From the NCBI GenBank assembly GCA_001695595.3, contig MBPM02000037.1, forward strand, positions 558,001 to 622,000: a stretch of DNA of 64,000 nt, in the 5' to 3' direction. The notes under the pieces were generated by a model. The model saw only the letters and a list, made by a program, of their open reading frames with translations. It was not told where the DNA came from and ran no database searches. Shown one piece after another: positions 1 through 11,900 of this stretch; positions within the stretch are counted from its first letter, which is position 1; the number at the start of each line of letters is the position of its first letter. The DNA comes from Plasmopara viticola (lineage: Eukaryota; Oomycota; Peronosporomycetes; Peronosporales; Peronosporaceae). Position numbers and translations under genes: made by a program.

Positions 1-363
1 CAGTTGGAGGCTTTTAGTACCATCAGTTTACTACCACCCAATGCTGCGGATGCCGTCTCTGAGTCGCTGGCTGCTGTGAAGGCCAAGAAGGTTTGGTTTT
101 GCGAGCAGACGTCCCGCTCCGCTACCGACAAGTCTGCTGAGTCTGTGGTTCAAGCCGTTTCTCCTGTCAATGTCACTACTCCCAAGAAGAAGGGCAACAA
201 GAACAAAACTTTCAACGCAAGCGACAACGATGCGTTTCCAGCGCTTGGTGGTATCGCTGCTGACCTTCCTGCGTGGGGCCCTGGCATGGCTCCTCCTGTT
301 GCCGCGGAAGTTGCTGTGAACGCAGAATTGGCCGATGCCGACGTCGTGGCAGAGGACGAGTAA
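1..363 (+). CDS. 3' end of an unrecognised gene (partial)
   Basis: An open frame runs from the first base of the window to a TAA at 361-363, so this is the C-terminal ~120 residues of a protein whose start lies outside. The visible part is low in predicted structure: an Ala/Val-rich segment, a lysine patch (TPKKKGNKNK), the motif SDNDAFPALGG, and an acidic tail ending in DADVVAEDE. The frame is G+C-rich at third positions, as in the recognised genes nearby, which favours real coding. The FPALG-type motif followed by a short disordered acidic end is reminiscent of RNA- or ribosome-associated proteins, but I do not recognise the family. It converges on the TBC gene, whose stop lies 133 bp downstream. 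Confidence 0.55.
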   Translation, partial: QLEAFSTISLLPPNAADAVSESLAAVKAKKVWFCEQTSRSATDKSAESVVQAVSPVNVTTPKKKGNKNKTFNASDNDAFPALGGIAADLPAWGPGMAPPVAAEVAVNAELADADVVAEDE

Positions 364-496
364 GCGTTCCAAGCGAAATGGTTTGGACTCGAGTGACCTA
401 TGGGACCAAAACAGCATAACGGAACTACGCACGCTTATAGGGAGCCTTTTGTCACGCCTGACTCTAAAGCCTCGCACCGGTAGTCAATACAGTAGT

Positions 497-2647
497 TTAC
501 TTCCCATTTTTAGATTTACTTATGTTCTCGTCCACCTCTGCAAATAATTGTTGCATTCGTTCGTTTTTGAGCTTTTCACTCGACAAAATTATCTGTAGCA
601 ATTGATTCGCTAATCGATCTTTGAAAAGCTGCGCTTCTTCGACTTCGATGCGTGCTAGTTGTGCGTCACGCCGGAGGCGTTGAGCCCGTTGTGACAATGG
701 ACGCAGGAAACGCTCGTTGTAAGCTATAGAGCGCTGTAGCAATCGCAACTCGGCTGCTAATTGTGGAACCAACATTTCCAGGTGCTTCAGAGTTTGCTGA
801 ATCTCCAAACTTTCTTCTCCATCAGAATCATTGTCATCAACATGAAGCTCGTGGTCAGTGTCCAACCATTTTGAAAGCAGAGGTAAACGTTCTAAGCAGC
901 TAGCCATTCGTTGATTGAAATACTCAATAGGATTGCCCCAGATCGTATAAGCTGCCGCAGACGCACTTGCAGAAGACGATGAAGTCGCTTCAGCGATGGC
1001 CGTTGCCAGGAGTGTACGAAATTTGGTGCGTAAACGATTTTTGATCTCAATACGCTCGTTTAATTCAATTGCAGTCTCAGACAACTCGTACGCAATGGCG
1101 TAGCGAACTGACATTGCCGTGGCTTGTGCTTTTTCGGCAGCCTCAATTTTGTTTTGTAGAATCATTGTGTCGCTTGCAACATCTGTGTCGTAGCGCTGAA
1201 GTTTCGAGCGAATCAATTCAATAGCTTTTTTTTTTGCATTGACATCGCCTTCATGCTGAAGTGTGGGAAAGAGCAAGCGATGCTCTTCTGATAATGGCGT
1301 CTGCTGCAAACGAAGACGAAGGTACTGTGTATCAAAAGTGAGTGACAGTTATTGTAGAGGTTGTTTTCCATATTCCTACCTCAAGATGCCGCTCTTCCTC
1401 CAGTCGTTTAAGACTAGTGCGAGTCACTTTGTAGCTCATCGCACGGTTTAGCAATACACTAGGACTTGAAACTTTTTCTAGACCTAGCTTGGGATATTTT
1501 TGTAAAAATTCGCTGCACTGTTCAAGATCCTTGTATTTAGATATCAAAAGGGGATCAGATATACAATAATTTTCACTAAGTCGCGTCAAACAAAGTCTTT
1601 ACCATGGCAAGAAGCGTTGGTCGCAACTCGGCGACCATGGCGAGCGCGACTCGATATACAGCTTTCCAGCCATCTATAAAGACAAAGTCCCAAGCTCGAA
1701 CGAGCGTTGGAATGGTTAAAACTCGAGCAAACAAGGTTACAAACCACTAAAAAAACACCAAATTACAATACATTACTTTGTTAGAACACAATACAAGACG
1801 CGCCAACTCACATACCTGAATGACCAAGATACTGGAATGCATTCCAATTTGTCGAAAGTGAGTGGTTAGATCGTAAAAGTGATACTTGAGCAGTTGCTCG
1901 AAAAGAAATATGCATTGTGACAGCCTACAAGCATCATAAACATTAGGTAATTCTGGCCAATTGTCGCAAATATTGAACGGATGCAAACCCTGGCATCTTT
2001 TGCCTCCAGAACTCTGCCATCCCTTTGCGCCGAATTAAGGATAGCGTGAGCCAAAATGCCACTTCTTGAATTGATAATTCCATTGATTGAAATTTCACAA
2101 CATCTCCAGTATCTTTCATCATAAGCAGCAGAGCAGCGACAACATAGTTCATTCCCTAGAATTGTAATCATAGCGTCAACTTTGAGTGTCACTATATTAC
2201 TACTGACAATTGTACATACCTGACAGTATCCAACGTCATCGGCATAAACGGCCACGGCCTTGAGTACATTTCCAAGCAAACGTTTCCCATCACCTACGAG
2301 CTCAACGCAGCAATTACGTCAGCTAACGCAACGCCACCGTAATCCTATATCATCTCTTTTACCACTGTCCAAGAAGAAAGACCTTGATGAAAATGTGCGC
2401 TCAATATCTCGGTCAATTTCTCCTTCCACTCCTGTTGCTTTGAGCGTCGCCCGATCTTCTAAGCTCTCTATGCCCGCCATCTATACCATCTATTAAGTCC
2501 CGGCATTCACATTATATACAAAGCCACAACCTTCAAATAAAGATCTCGACTGCATTTTCCGTTTGGAATCTCCTTTAAAAGCGTCGCTACATCCCCAACT
2601 TGCAGCCAATATCTTTTACGCAGCAGCAACCATGTTAAGGGATTCAT
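497..2647 (-). CDS. TBC-domain Rab GTPase-activating protein, C-terminal coiled coil
   Basis: Predicted join on the minus strand: 2647-2531, 2480-2363, 2293-2220, 2155-1989, 1924-1816, 1746-1603, 1529-1380, 1324-497, giving about 568 aa. The introns are 50-73 bp and all GT-AG; the frame closes across every one. The TBC fold is clear: IDRDIERTF carries the arginine finger, VGYCQGMNYV the glutamine finger, then EVAFWLTLSL, WFVTLFARVL and AWDFVFIDGWKAVYRVALAM. Such proteins stimulate GTP hydrolysis by Rab GTPases on endomembranes. After the domain (~residue 260 on) the chain is helical and charged, with a Ser/Ala stretch and an acidic patch, probably coiled coil. Exon 1 (2647-2531, RDLYLK just before MAGIESLED) is the least certain part; translation might instead start at 2480 or further upstream. 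The Rab target cannot be read from sequence. Confidence 0.85.
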
Positions 2648-3012
2648 CAGCTCTATTGTTGTACCTCATACCGGAATCTTAGTGCATTGGGAAGCCCTGA
2701 GACTCGAACACTCAAATGTCGCAGCTTCTGATGCTTTACGAGCAATCGTAGACTCTTGCTGACCGCCGCAACAGCCTCCACAACGTCAGTCTACACTTAC
2801 AAACGACTGCAAAAGTCAGTTGACTGAGAAACAATTACTTTATCACAGATATAATCGACGGTTGACCTGAATCCATCCATGTCGAACAATGACCGGCAAA
2901 GCCGCCGCAAACAGCGCTTGAAAAGCGGCATTCCATGTCGACGTCATGTTGAATGCGATTGCGACAAGGATAATTTCATGTACACCACGCTAACATTATT
3001 TCGAAGAGCTCG
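2648..3012. promoter_or_regulatory. Divergent intergenic spacer between TBC gene and NAT9 gene
   Basis: The predicted start codons of the two genes face away from each other across about 365 bp, so both promoters must lie here (or inside an unrecognised 5' exon of the TBC gene). I see no convincing TATA box or other named core element. The 5' end of either gene may be misplaced, which would shorten the spacer. Confidence 0.35.
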
Positions 3013-4047
3013 ATGAAAGCAAATGCACGCGTCGTCATTGTACGCACTACTCGCAGCGCTATACACACCATTATTGCTGTGTTGCGGTTTCGATTTAATA
3101 ACTTTGTACGTGGGACTGCAATTTGGTAATAGACTGGAGAGAGGGTAACTTTGGTGCCGTACGAGAAAGAGCATGTGCCTAAGTACCACAATTGGATGAA
3201 AGACCCGTGGCTGCAAGGTGAGCTCAATGACAACTACTTGACCCTCATAGCTGCTGTGCAACTATTGCAGAAATGACAGCATCTGAGCCATTGTCGATTG
3301 AGGAAGAATTTGAGATGCAGAAGTCGTGGAGAGAGGACGCCAAGAGTGCGCTGAATGCATTTAGGAGTTTGAGCTGAGTGAACGGCGTTTAATGATTTAT
3401 CATTTGTACTGGTAGAATGCACCTTTATTGTATTAGCAGGTGCAGCAGGTGGCAGCGATTTCGGAGCGTCGCACATCGACGCGAGCGCGATTGATAGTGG
3501 GTTGTAAAGGATGATCTTCTGATGCGGTTGGAAGGGCTAACGCTTGTGAGTGATTGGGTCTAGGCATGGCTGGGGATGTTAATATATTTTTCAATGACTA
3601 TGACGATCCCAACGCGTGTGAAATTGAAATTATGATGGCCGAGGAAAGATATCGTCGCAAGGGCTTCGCGGAAGAGGCGGTAAAGCTCATGATGGCATAT
3701 AGTACGGACGATACTGCTAGTGTTGGTGCCGATACATTCGAAGGGCGAAAATCTCACTTTTTATTCTTTTCTGTAGCTACGTCAACGTTCAAAGTCACCC
3801 GATTTATTTGCAAGATCAATGAGACAAATCACGCTTCATTACAGCTATTTAAAAAGTAAGCCAAGCTCAACATGAGTCTGATGTTTTACTATTTTAATTT
3901 TCATTTGAAAAAAACAGACTGGGATATGTGAAGTATAATTACGTTGCCGCTTTCAAGCAGATAGAGATGGATTTTGTCACGAAGGACAAGAATTCAGAGC
4001 TGGTTGACGCAACAATCATCAATTTACCACCACAAAGCTCTTACTGA
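3013..4047 (+). CDS. NAT9: N-acetyltransferase 9-like GNAT protein
   Basis: Predicted join: 3013-3039, 3133-3217, 3271-3345, 3416-3496, 3564-3701, 3777-3855, 3918-4047, giving 204 aa, close to animal NAT9 (about 207 aa). The family blocks appear in order: TGERVTLVPYEKEHVPKYH, NWMKDPWLQEMTASEPLS, EEEFEMQKSWREDAKKCTF, SMAGDVNIFF, then EIEIMMAEERYRRKGFAEEA (the acetyl-CoA-binding R/Q-x-x-G-x-A type loop) and KINETNHASLQLFKKLGYV. Members transfer acetyl groups from acetyl-CoA; in animals NAT9 has been linked to microtubule stability, but the substrate here is unknown. The six introns are 53-93 bp. The 27-nt first exon (MKANARVVI) rests on frame and family spacing alone. Reading the genomic frame without splicing gives several stops, so this is an intron-rich gene, not a pseudogene. 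Confidence 0.87.
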
Positions 4048-5134
4048 GCTGCGTATTTACTTGCAATTATTGTCGCCCTACATTACAGTGAAATTGCATA
4101 ATTTTAAGCCGACAATAATTTACTTAGCTCAAATTGTAATGGGTTTTTACACATATACATGGCTTCGGGCTAAATGCTGGCTTCCCTTTCATAAAAGCAC
4201 ACCTAATTTACCTAATTCATACAGGGACGGAAAGTATCGTGTATAATCATAATTGGTCTTTAAATTGCGCATATCGATCCGATGTAGTGCGCAATCGTTT
4301 AACGGAAGACCGTATATCCTTCTGCACGCCTATCTTGAGCAAGGTGCTGTGTGACCATGAATATATATAGTAGCACACCTACGCTAACAGAATAAATTAT
4401 CCACCTTTAAAATGGAAAGAAATATCTTTTCACATTTTTCGGACGCAACATTAGCCCTGATTGAAAGACTGGCTGACTCCCAAGAGGGAAGTCCATTTTC
4501 AGCCCTACCTGCTGCCAAGCAGCTTGAACACATTCCGGCGTTTGAGCTCTTCGAGCAGGGTCTATGGCTTGAAGACCAGGCAGCTCATGACCCACTGTGG
4601 GGATCAAGCCGGTAAAACCTAAAGTTTCCACCTTCGAAAAAAAATGATTTCAACTGCAACAAGCGGTACAAAAGTGGCCATAGACACTGGTGATCAGGTG
4701 TGCGTGACTCTCGGCTGAAAGCTGGTTACTCATTTGTAAACTCACTTCACCAAATTACATGGCGAGCAGTGAGGAGCAGCGCTTCAGCAAACAAAAAGCT
4801 TATGCTCCAACAGCGTTCAAGCATTCTCACTTGCAAACAAAGTAGGTGCGAACTTCACAGGCATATGAATCAATAGGGTTGACAACCTTCATTACTAAGC
4901 CTCCACTCCCTGAACAAGCCAAGGTGCTGCATGAGAGGGTGGCTTATTCCAACGTCATCTGTTTAGCGTTACACGTATCAACGATAAAAGAGGTATTTCG
5001 AGTGCTTCTTTTTAGGAATACACCAATACATAGACTCTTTGTTCCGATGATCTTATATTTGCAAGACATACTTTCTACCGACCTGCCCGGTGCTGGAAGA
5101 TTAAAAGGAAATATCTATGCATTGAAAGTCCCTT
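4048..5134. other. Gene-poor stretch with one small open frame
   Basis: No recognisable gene. A 67-codon ATG frame at 4412-4615 (starting MERNIFSHFSDATLALIERL, containing LPAAKQLEHIPAFELFEQGL) reads like real protein but is short and has no partner that I recognise. A longer frame at 4846-5262 (KVLHERVAYSNVICLALHV...) runs into the unknown repeat that follows and may be an eroded upstream part of it. The rest shows stops in all frames. Confidence 0.4.
4412..4615 (+). CDS. Small hypothetical frame, possibly relic of the unknown repeat
   Basis: 67 codons with an ATG start and TAA stop. The composition is mixed and protein-like, with a run of hydrophobic and acidic residues and no low-complexity bias, no signal peptide and no membrane helix. 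It lies about 700 bp upstream of the conserved block of the unknown repeat, so it may be an eroded N-terminal piece of the same element. An overlapping minus-strand frame of similar length weakens the case. Function unknown. Confidence 0.2.
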   Translation: MERNIFSHFSDATLALIERLADSQEGSPFSALPAAKQLEHIPAFELFEQGLWLEDQAAHDPLWGSSR

Positions 5135-5960
5135 TGAATGCCGTGGGACCCAGAGTAGTGGTGTCTGTGGGTTTTCTGATTCGGGTCCAATCCGAAGAAA
5201 GAAAAAAGCTGCTGAACGAAGCACAAGAAAGCAGCTTTTGTTGCTTATACTACGGTAATTAGGGGAGCTGCCTGTTTTAAAGAGGCAATTTAAATGGACC
5301 TTTCTTTCGGCAAGGGCTTTGAAGAGTCCCTGGCAAAAGCCGCACCTATAGAGCAAGAAAATTGCTGGATCATCAGAGGGGCACTTAAGAGGAATTAAGT
5401 CCTCATGATTGTTGTGTTGTCATTACACACCAAGAGAAATGAGCCCCTGAGAGATCTGCTGGGTGCTTATGAAAAAGAGCCTGGGTTTTTGTACGCCCAA
5501 GCTGATACAAAGCTGATAAAGATACCAATATTCCAGCGGAGGCAGACGTGACAACGCCTTATATACTTTTATTAGCGGAAAATGAAGCTCGGCTAACATC
5601 ACCGACTGTCGGTAAGATTTTAGATGTAGATAATAGGCGTATTACTTCTGCAAATTACGAAGCTCCGCATGGGTTCGCGAGACACAGTAGGTAATTCAGG
5701 TTTACAGCCCATCATTTAGCTGCTGGTAGTAATACTTAGCAAGCGAGTAACATGATTCCGCAAGGCGCAATGAGTAGCACGGTTCCGCCAGTTTCTTTAA
5801 TAATGGGTAACATAGTTTTTAAGCTCTTCACGAGTCTCGGTGCGAGACATAAAATTGCAAACTTACCTTCAAAAGCGCTTGACATAGCTACATATGCAGA
5901 AAATGGAGACGCGGTTTAATCCCTGGTGACACGGACGACCCGCTATTGACAAACAACCTT
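5135..5960 (+). repeat. Unknown dispersed repeat with eroded coding frame, copy A
   Basis: This block aligns along most of its length with the reverse complement of about 41,050-41,720. Shared stretches include ATGGA.CTT.CTTTCGGCAAGG at 5294 and GCGGAGGCAGACGTGACAAC at 5535. Translation gives MDLSFGKGFEESLAKA, then (after stops) LRDLLGAYEKEPGFLYAQAD, AEADVTTPYILLLAENEARL, VGKILDVDNRRITSANYEAP and IPQGAMSSTVPP. Only a few stops interrupt about 200 codons, and the stops fall at different places in the two copies, so the ancestor was coding. I recognise no transposase, reverse transcriptase, capsid or other known domain. Confidence 0.6.
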
Positions 5961-8900
5961 ATCTTCAGAAGTTTGAGTAATTGTTGTGTCGCGGCAGTAA
6001 ACCTCAAGTGGAGGCACTGCGAAAGGTGTCGGACTTCCTGAGCTTTTAGAAATTGAAGCTACTGTGTTTCTGACTGGCGTAAGCCTTGTATGATTCGGAT
6101 TGATTTTTCTATATGGGGATCCCGTCTTGAGTATATGAATTAATTCTCTATTCTAGGCGGAAATTAACGTCGTGGAGGAAGTGGGCTGCTCTTAGTCCTA
6201 CAAAATTTGAAGGAATATAAGGGTTCGGTCCATTCTCTATCGGGAAATTCTTTAATGTTTTGTCCAGAGGCCCACCACCATCTACCGAATCGAGTTGTGA
6301 GGTACGTAATCAAATTATATCCGGACACGAGGTCTTGAGTCTCCACTACCACGAAAGTGGTGTAAGCTCATCGATGCCTTCTTTGCTGACGAGGAAACGA
6401 ATGGAATTAAGATTCTCAACGCCGTCACTGACGTTGTGTGCACAAAATATAAACAGAAAATGGCGACCAGCTCATGCTCATAATGAGCTGAATAGTGCAC
6501 AAACACCCACAAAGTTGTCATGCAGCATTTCCGGGCTTTTGCTGAGCAGTGTACATATGAATATGATCGGATTCGAATGAAGGGGAGCTAATGCGATTGA
6601 TGCTGTACTATGAAAGATTTTAATGATCTATCTAATACTCCGACAACGTTTAATTGCTTGCTCCGACAGAAATTTAGACCATAAAATTTAGACCAGAAAT
6701 ACTCTGACAACGTACTCATCCGAAGTCGATCTGAAAAAAGTTAGGCAGTTTAGGAGTTCTCTTTAGGCTATAAGGAGTATTAAGGTTTTTGAGGATCAAT
6801 AAACTTGATGTTTTCATCGACAAATGTGTCAGAATGTTGAAGTATTCGGGCTTATCGTAATTGGCCATAGAGTCAGCATAGGCTGAAGTAGACTTTAAAA
6901 ACGTAAAAGCCTTTCCGGCTTGACCTATACCACAATACGAAAAGATTTATGGAAGTAGCTACTGCACAAGCACACTGCTTGCTACGGGGTCTTCCAAAAT
7001 CTTTGTACAATCATTACGAAAGGGACGTAAAAAGGTGCTAAGAGAATACTCCACTGATTTACGAAAGTTTCAAGCCGAGCGAAATCATATCAAAGGCACC
7101 TCTCCAATTGCACACCGATTATGTTAAAGCTCTCGCGAAGTTAGTGCCCATGCGATATTTCAAATCTTAAAAAGCCTTTATTGTCATCAAATGACTTAAC
7201 ACGTATGAGTATTACAAGTATAGTGCGCATCGCCGGCACCGATCCTTTGCTCTTTGTAGCCGCCAAACGAGCTCGGTAGCATAAATCTGCGGAGCAATCA
7301 GACTCGTTCTTAGGGAAATTCCCATTTTACACGACGAATTCGTCGAGGCCGAAGCCAGGCACCCACATATTTCCTCGAGCGATCCCAGTCGGTTTGTTGG
7401 GGCGAGCAATCATTTACCTTTGAATGTAGAATCGAGCAGGCTATGACTACACCGCGTGCTCTGCGCTACTATCGATGAAGTTTGTTTGATCCGGCACAAG
7501 CATTCCAATAGTAAAGAGGCGCAAGGTGCGCAGTGTGAGGAGTGAGTACACTGGTCACAAAAGAGCACACTATTTGCGATGCGCACTCTTGCGAGTGTGT
7601 TGCTCAAGCCGGAGGGACTTATGAAGAGTATCATCTAAAGGTGCTCGACTTGATGTTGCAAGCAGCTAGCTTCCAGGAAGGATTTGGACTTCAGCAAAGG
7701 GGACGCTCACCCTCTTCAGCTTTCGAAGTCGAGGATGGCGGTTTGTACTGCTTTGGTCCTGCTCGTTTTCGTTAGAAGATGCCAAACGCGCACGACACGC
7801 GGTTACTCCACAAGTGACCAAATAATCGTCTGGCTACATAGTGTACTTACGCCGAGAGGCCGCGTGAAATTAAGTCTCTATGATATTGGCTCGAGACTTA
7901 ATAGTCCTATCAATTTCAGATCCCGGCGATGCACTTGGTTTGGTTAACTTTGCTGTCAGCAGAAATAGGGCCGGTGAGCTGTGAGACTCATTTCGCAGGC
8001 TGTTGAGGCTTTCTTGAAGCGGAACAAGTCACAACAGTGGGCAATAGGTGAAATTTGAAAGACAGAAAGTGATGTCATATTGACGGAAAGACTATGAGGA
8101 AAGACACGACATAAGGAGCCCAAAATTTCAAGGAGAAGGGCGTTATTACTTGCACGAACCCAGAAATTGTCACGAGAGTTGATGGTATAAGCTTACTGTG
8201 TGACATCATGACTCGGACATCGATAAGAAGGTAGGAAATAGTTATGAGGAGCTAAAAAAGAAAGCAAAATATGGTTTGATGTCCGAACACCAAAACCATT
8301 AATGTGTCGGATAGAGATTGTATAATATTTACCCCATATGAGGCTTAGAAGTTATTAAAAACAAAGCTTGGTTCACATTTTGGCGTGTTAAGTTGTCTCA
8401 GGGCTTGATATTATGCTTATCCGGAACCACCAGAGGCAGGCCAAACGTAAAAAGCTAAACACACGCTTCTCCAAGCAATTGGCTTCAAAGGTCATGCTGT
8501 ACTTAATCTCTAAATTGTTAAGATTAATACTAAGATCGTCCGGCAGCTTCGCTTTGTCGAAAAAGTGCCAATAGCGATATTTTCTGCTTTTGTCCCCGCT
8601 AGCGGTCCAACTTATATCAAGTGGATATCAAGAGAGCTCGAAGCCTGTTTATTGCTCTAAATATACATTCATAGCATCAGCATATAAAAAAATAATGATC
8701 GTTCCTGGAGTTGAAAGGTTTTCGAGGCAGCAATTAGTGGAGTCGCTGCATCAAAGATTACTTCATCGCTTTTTTTCAAGGTGTCCTGTTGGGTCTTGCC
8801 CATGCATAGTTTTTTATACGTCGATTGACGTCCTCTTTAAGCGAATACAGCAGATCACGAAAAGGTATGACAAAAAAATTTGTGTGCAAGCATATTATAA

Positions 8901-11900
8901 TAGCAACAACTCCGTCGGTGATGGCGTGCTCTATCAGTAACGCAGTACAATATGTTACAAGCTATTTTCGAGGACAGATGCTTATATAGAACTAAAACAT
9001 CTAAGCTCCGTATAAACTACTCATTGCGTTAAGGCATCGTGTGAGCTCTATTTGAGTTATCGCAGCTTTAAAACGGTGGCTGGGGCCACAAATTAATTTT
9101 GACCGCACTAGTGGTCACGAGTAGTCTGAATAGTGCTTTAAGCCAAAATTGCAGCAATGTAGCCAAGGATTCGTGTATTGTTGTACACTCTCTCTCACCA
9201 ACACCTTGCATTTTGTGGTTGACTAAACAGGAACTTCCTGTCTCCAAGGCAACCCCGTTGAGACAAGTTCCGCTTCTAAGAAGTCCGAACAACAAATTAC
9301 TAAATCCTTGGATTTTGGATCCAGGCCCTTTGGCTTTTTGGTCGACTGCGTCTAGTGCCTTGCCTAGACCTGAAACCGCCAAATTTTGAGATACGAGCCA
9401 AGGTCGTCGTGGCCAATTTTAACACGTCATTTGAGCGTACATAAGCTTTGTCGTCGTCTCACGTCACGCATGTCGGTCAACCTCTGCTCAAAGAAGATTT
9501 AATTAAATCTTTTGAATGACTAAATCCCGCCAGCTTTAACATTAAGAGATGGAGCGGTTGAGTGCTTTACCTGAGATAATCTGAGCCTATCTCGTGAGCT
9601 TAAAGCTTGTTTGCACCGGGCTCACAATTCTATCACACACCGCATACTCACGAACAATCTGTGCGTTAACTGTGCTCGACACACATTCCGCGTTCGTTCT
9701 TTGATCGAGCGATTGAAAGTTAAATCCCTGACAAGACACAAGAGCATACAGCTAACCCACAAAAAGATAAATTTCATCATTTCAATTCTGCGGGAAAGCT
9801 CTAAGTTCGAGCGCGACGAGTTAGATGTAATCACCATAGCTATCTACGGCATTAAAGACTCTGTCCACGACGAATGCTCAACGTGAGCACGTGCAACTTA
9901 AAAATTGACCGAAAATCACTGTTATGATCGTTTGGCGACTAAAAGAAGAACGATCGCACTGGTTATACACGCGCCACATGTAACAACTGAGAAAGACAAA
10001 AAGCTGTTAAGGCGTGAAGTGAAAGGACAGCTTCGGCAAAGGTGATGCGCAAGTGGGGCAGTACCTTCGGCACAAATTTCTCAGCTAAAGACTTGTCGCC
10101 GACTGCCAGCAAACTTTTGTCTTACATCATACTGCACTGGCTTCCTGTACTCGGACATCAGCTCTAAGCTTGATTTCAAAGCCCTTAAGCTTATTGACGG
10201 AAAGCGTTGTCGTGTTTAGGACGCTGAATAACATGATTATAGGCGCCTGTGACGTCAAGAATAAGTTTGTTGAAGCGGAGCCTCACGCTTTCATGTGTTT
10301 TCGCGATAATGATGTTCCCAACTCTTTTATTTGATCCTGGTGATGCCTTCGCGCGAGAACGCGCTCCACGTGGTAGTAGTGCTTGCCCTTCTTTACTAGA
10401 GGCATATGCGCCGCATGATCCTGATACATCGACCTCTTTCTGAGTACTTGTCGTTTGGACCAACGTCTGGCAGACGCAACATTAAAGATGGTGTACTGCA
10501 AGCTCGAGGACTTCGTCTAACTTTGCCAAGAAATGCACTAAATGCCTAAGCTGCAATATCTTTAAAATATTGTCGAACCGAATTCCAAGCATTAAGTGCA
10601 AGGTCGCATAATTTTGCGCGAATCGAGCCCGAATGTAGTAAAAATTAAGTTTGGCTCGGCTTATAATTTGCCTTTCGTGGCTAAGCTTGCGGATGACCCG
10701 GGAGACAACGCTTCCACGTTCACCTAGCTATGGTCGTAATAAGCCTTGCGTAAGCCTCCATAAAATGCAGGGTGTCTTTGCAGCCTATCAATACAGCAAG
10801 CAGCCTTTTGGCTTTGACCTCTAATACTTAAACGTAGCGCGAGTACTTTTAGCCTTAAAGACTGCAGTATCAGTATCTGTAAGAATATTGGTAAAACTTG
10901 GCTGTTCCATATTTTTAAATTCAAATTAAAAAGTCATTGTTTCGGATTAATCGTTTCATTCGAATTTTTTTACTTTCGGTCAATTTGTCACGTACGCGCC
11001 TTAAGAAACAAGTATCTCCGACACGAAATCATCAATTTGCTTACGAACTGATGACGCTAGCGGAAGACTGGTCGGCTTATATTTGCATAAAACGGCAAGT
11101 ATGTTGCTGAGACATAGACGTTACTATTCGGTGCAACCTCGACAAGTGGGAGCCTGCTGCTTCAACGCGTTGTTACACGTCTCATTAGCTCTGTCTGATC
11201 ACCGGTCCGCGAGCGGTTTGCTGTGAACATGTCAGGCCTGGTGCCCAGTAGCTTAAAACACTCTTCCAATGAGAGCCTACAGGATAGGGTCTACGGCCGA
11301 GCTAGAAGTCATCGAAGCGTTGCTGTTTTGACGCGTCCAACACAGCCGCTAAATGAGTCAAATTGCTCAATCGTCTAGCGAGGAATACAATACCGGTATC
11401 GGCTCTTTAAGACCTTCTAAATGAGACCGATCAGTTTTTAATGACATTGGCTTTAATGAAGTATGCCTCGAGGTAATGCTTACCAACAAAGTATTTGAAG
11501 AAGATATTTTATCTGGACCGGACTGCTCTTATCTGCATTAATCGAAAGCTACTATGTGTTCATGCACTCGAACACAGCTCTTAAACGAGCGATGTGGCTA
11601 TCATGTATCATAAACGATTCTATAATGTCATAAGGGTTTGTTGCACATCTCCTCTGTGAGCCTTGCATTATTGCGCCACCATACAACTGACTGTCGCATA
11701 CGCCTTTGAGAGCCCTGAATGCGTGCGTAACCACTCCTAGAGCATACTCACGGGTAATTCATCGTAAATTACTCTCTCGTATGAGTTATCCATAATACCC
11801 GTCCACTAAGCTTAGTACGCATATCCTTTCATGACTTTTGCAGTACATTCTTTATGTAAATTGGCGTCTGTGCGAAATTGTGGTCACAATCAGCTTGTTA

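Noticed and set aside
1925..1988. A frameshift in the TBC gene between the AEFWRQKMPG and SQCIFLFEQLL segments
   Set aside because: The break is exactly bridged by a 64-bp GT-AG intron, like the neighbouring ones.
9099..9389. Overlapping ~100-codon frames on both strands near 9.1-9.4 kb
   Set aside because: No recognisable motif, no preference for either strand, and isolated in gene-poor DNA.
10283..10501. Chromodomain of a Gypsy integrase
   Set aside because: Only a short KHYYHVERVLARR-like stretch is suggestive; no conserved Trp or downstream helix follows, and no integrase is nearby.
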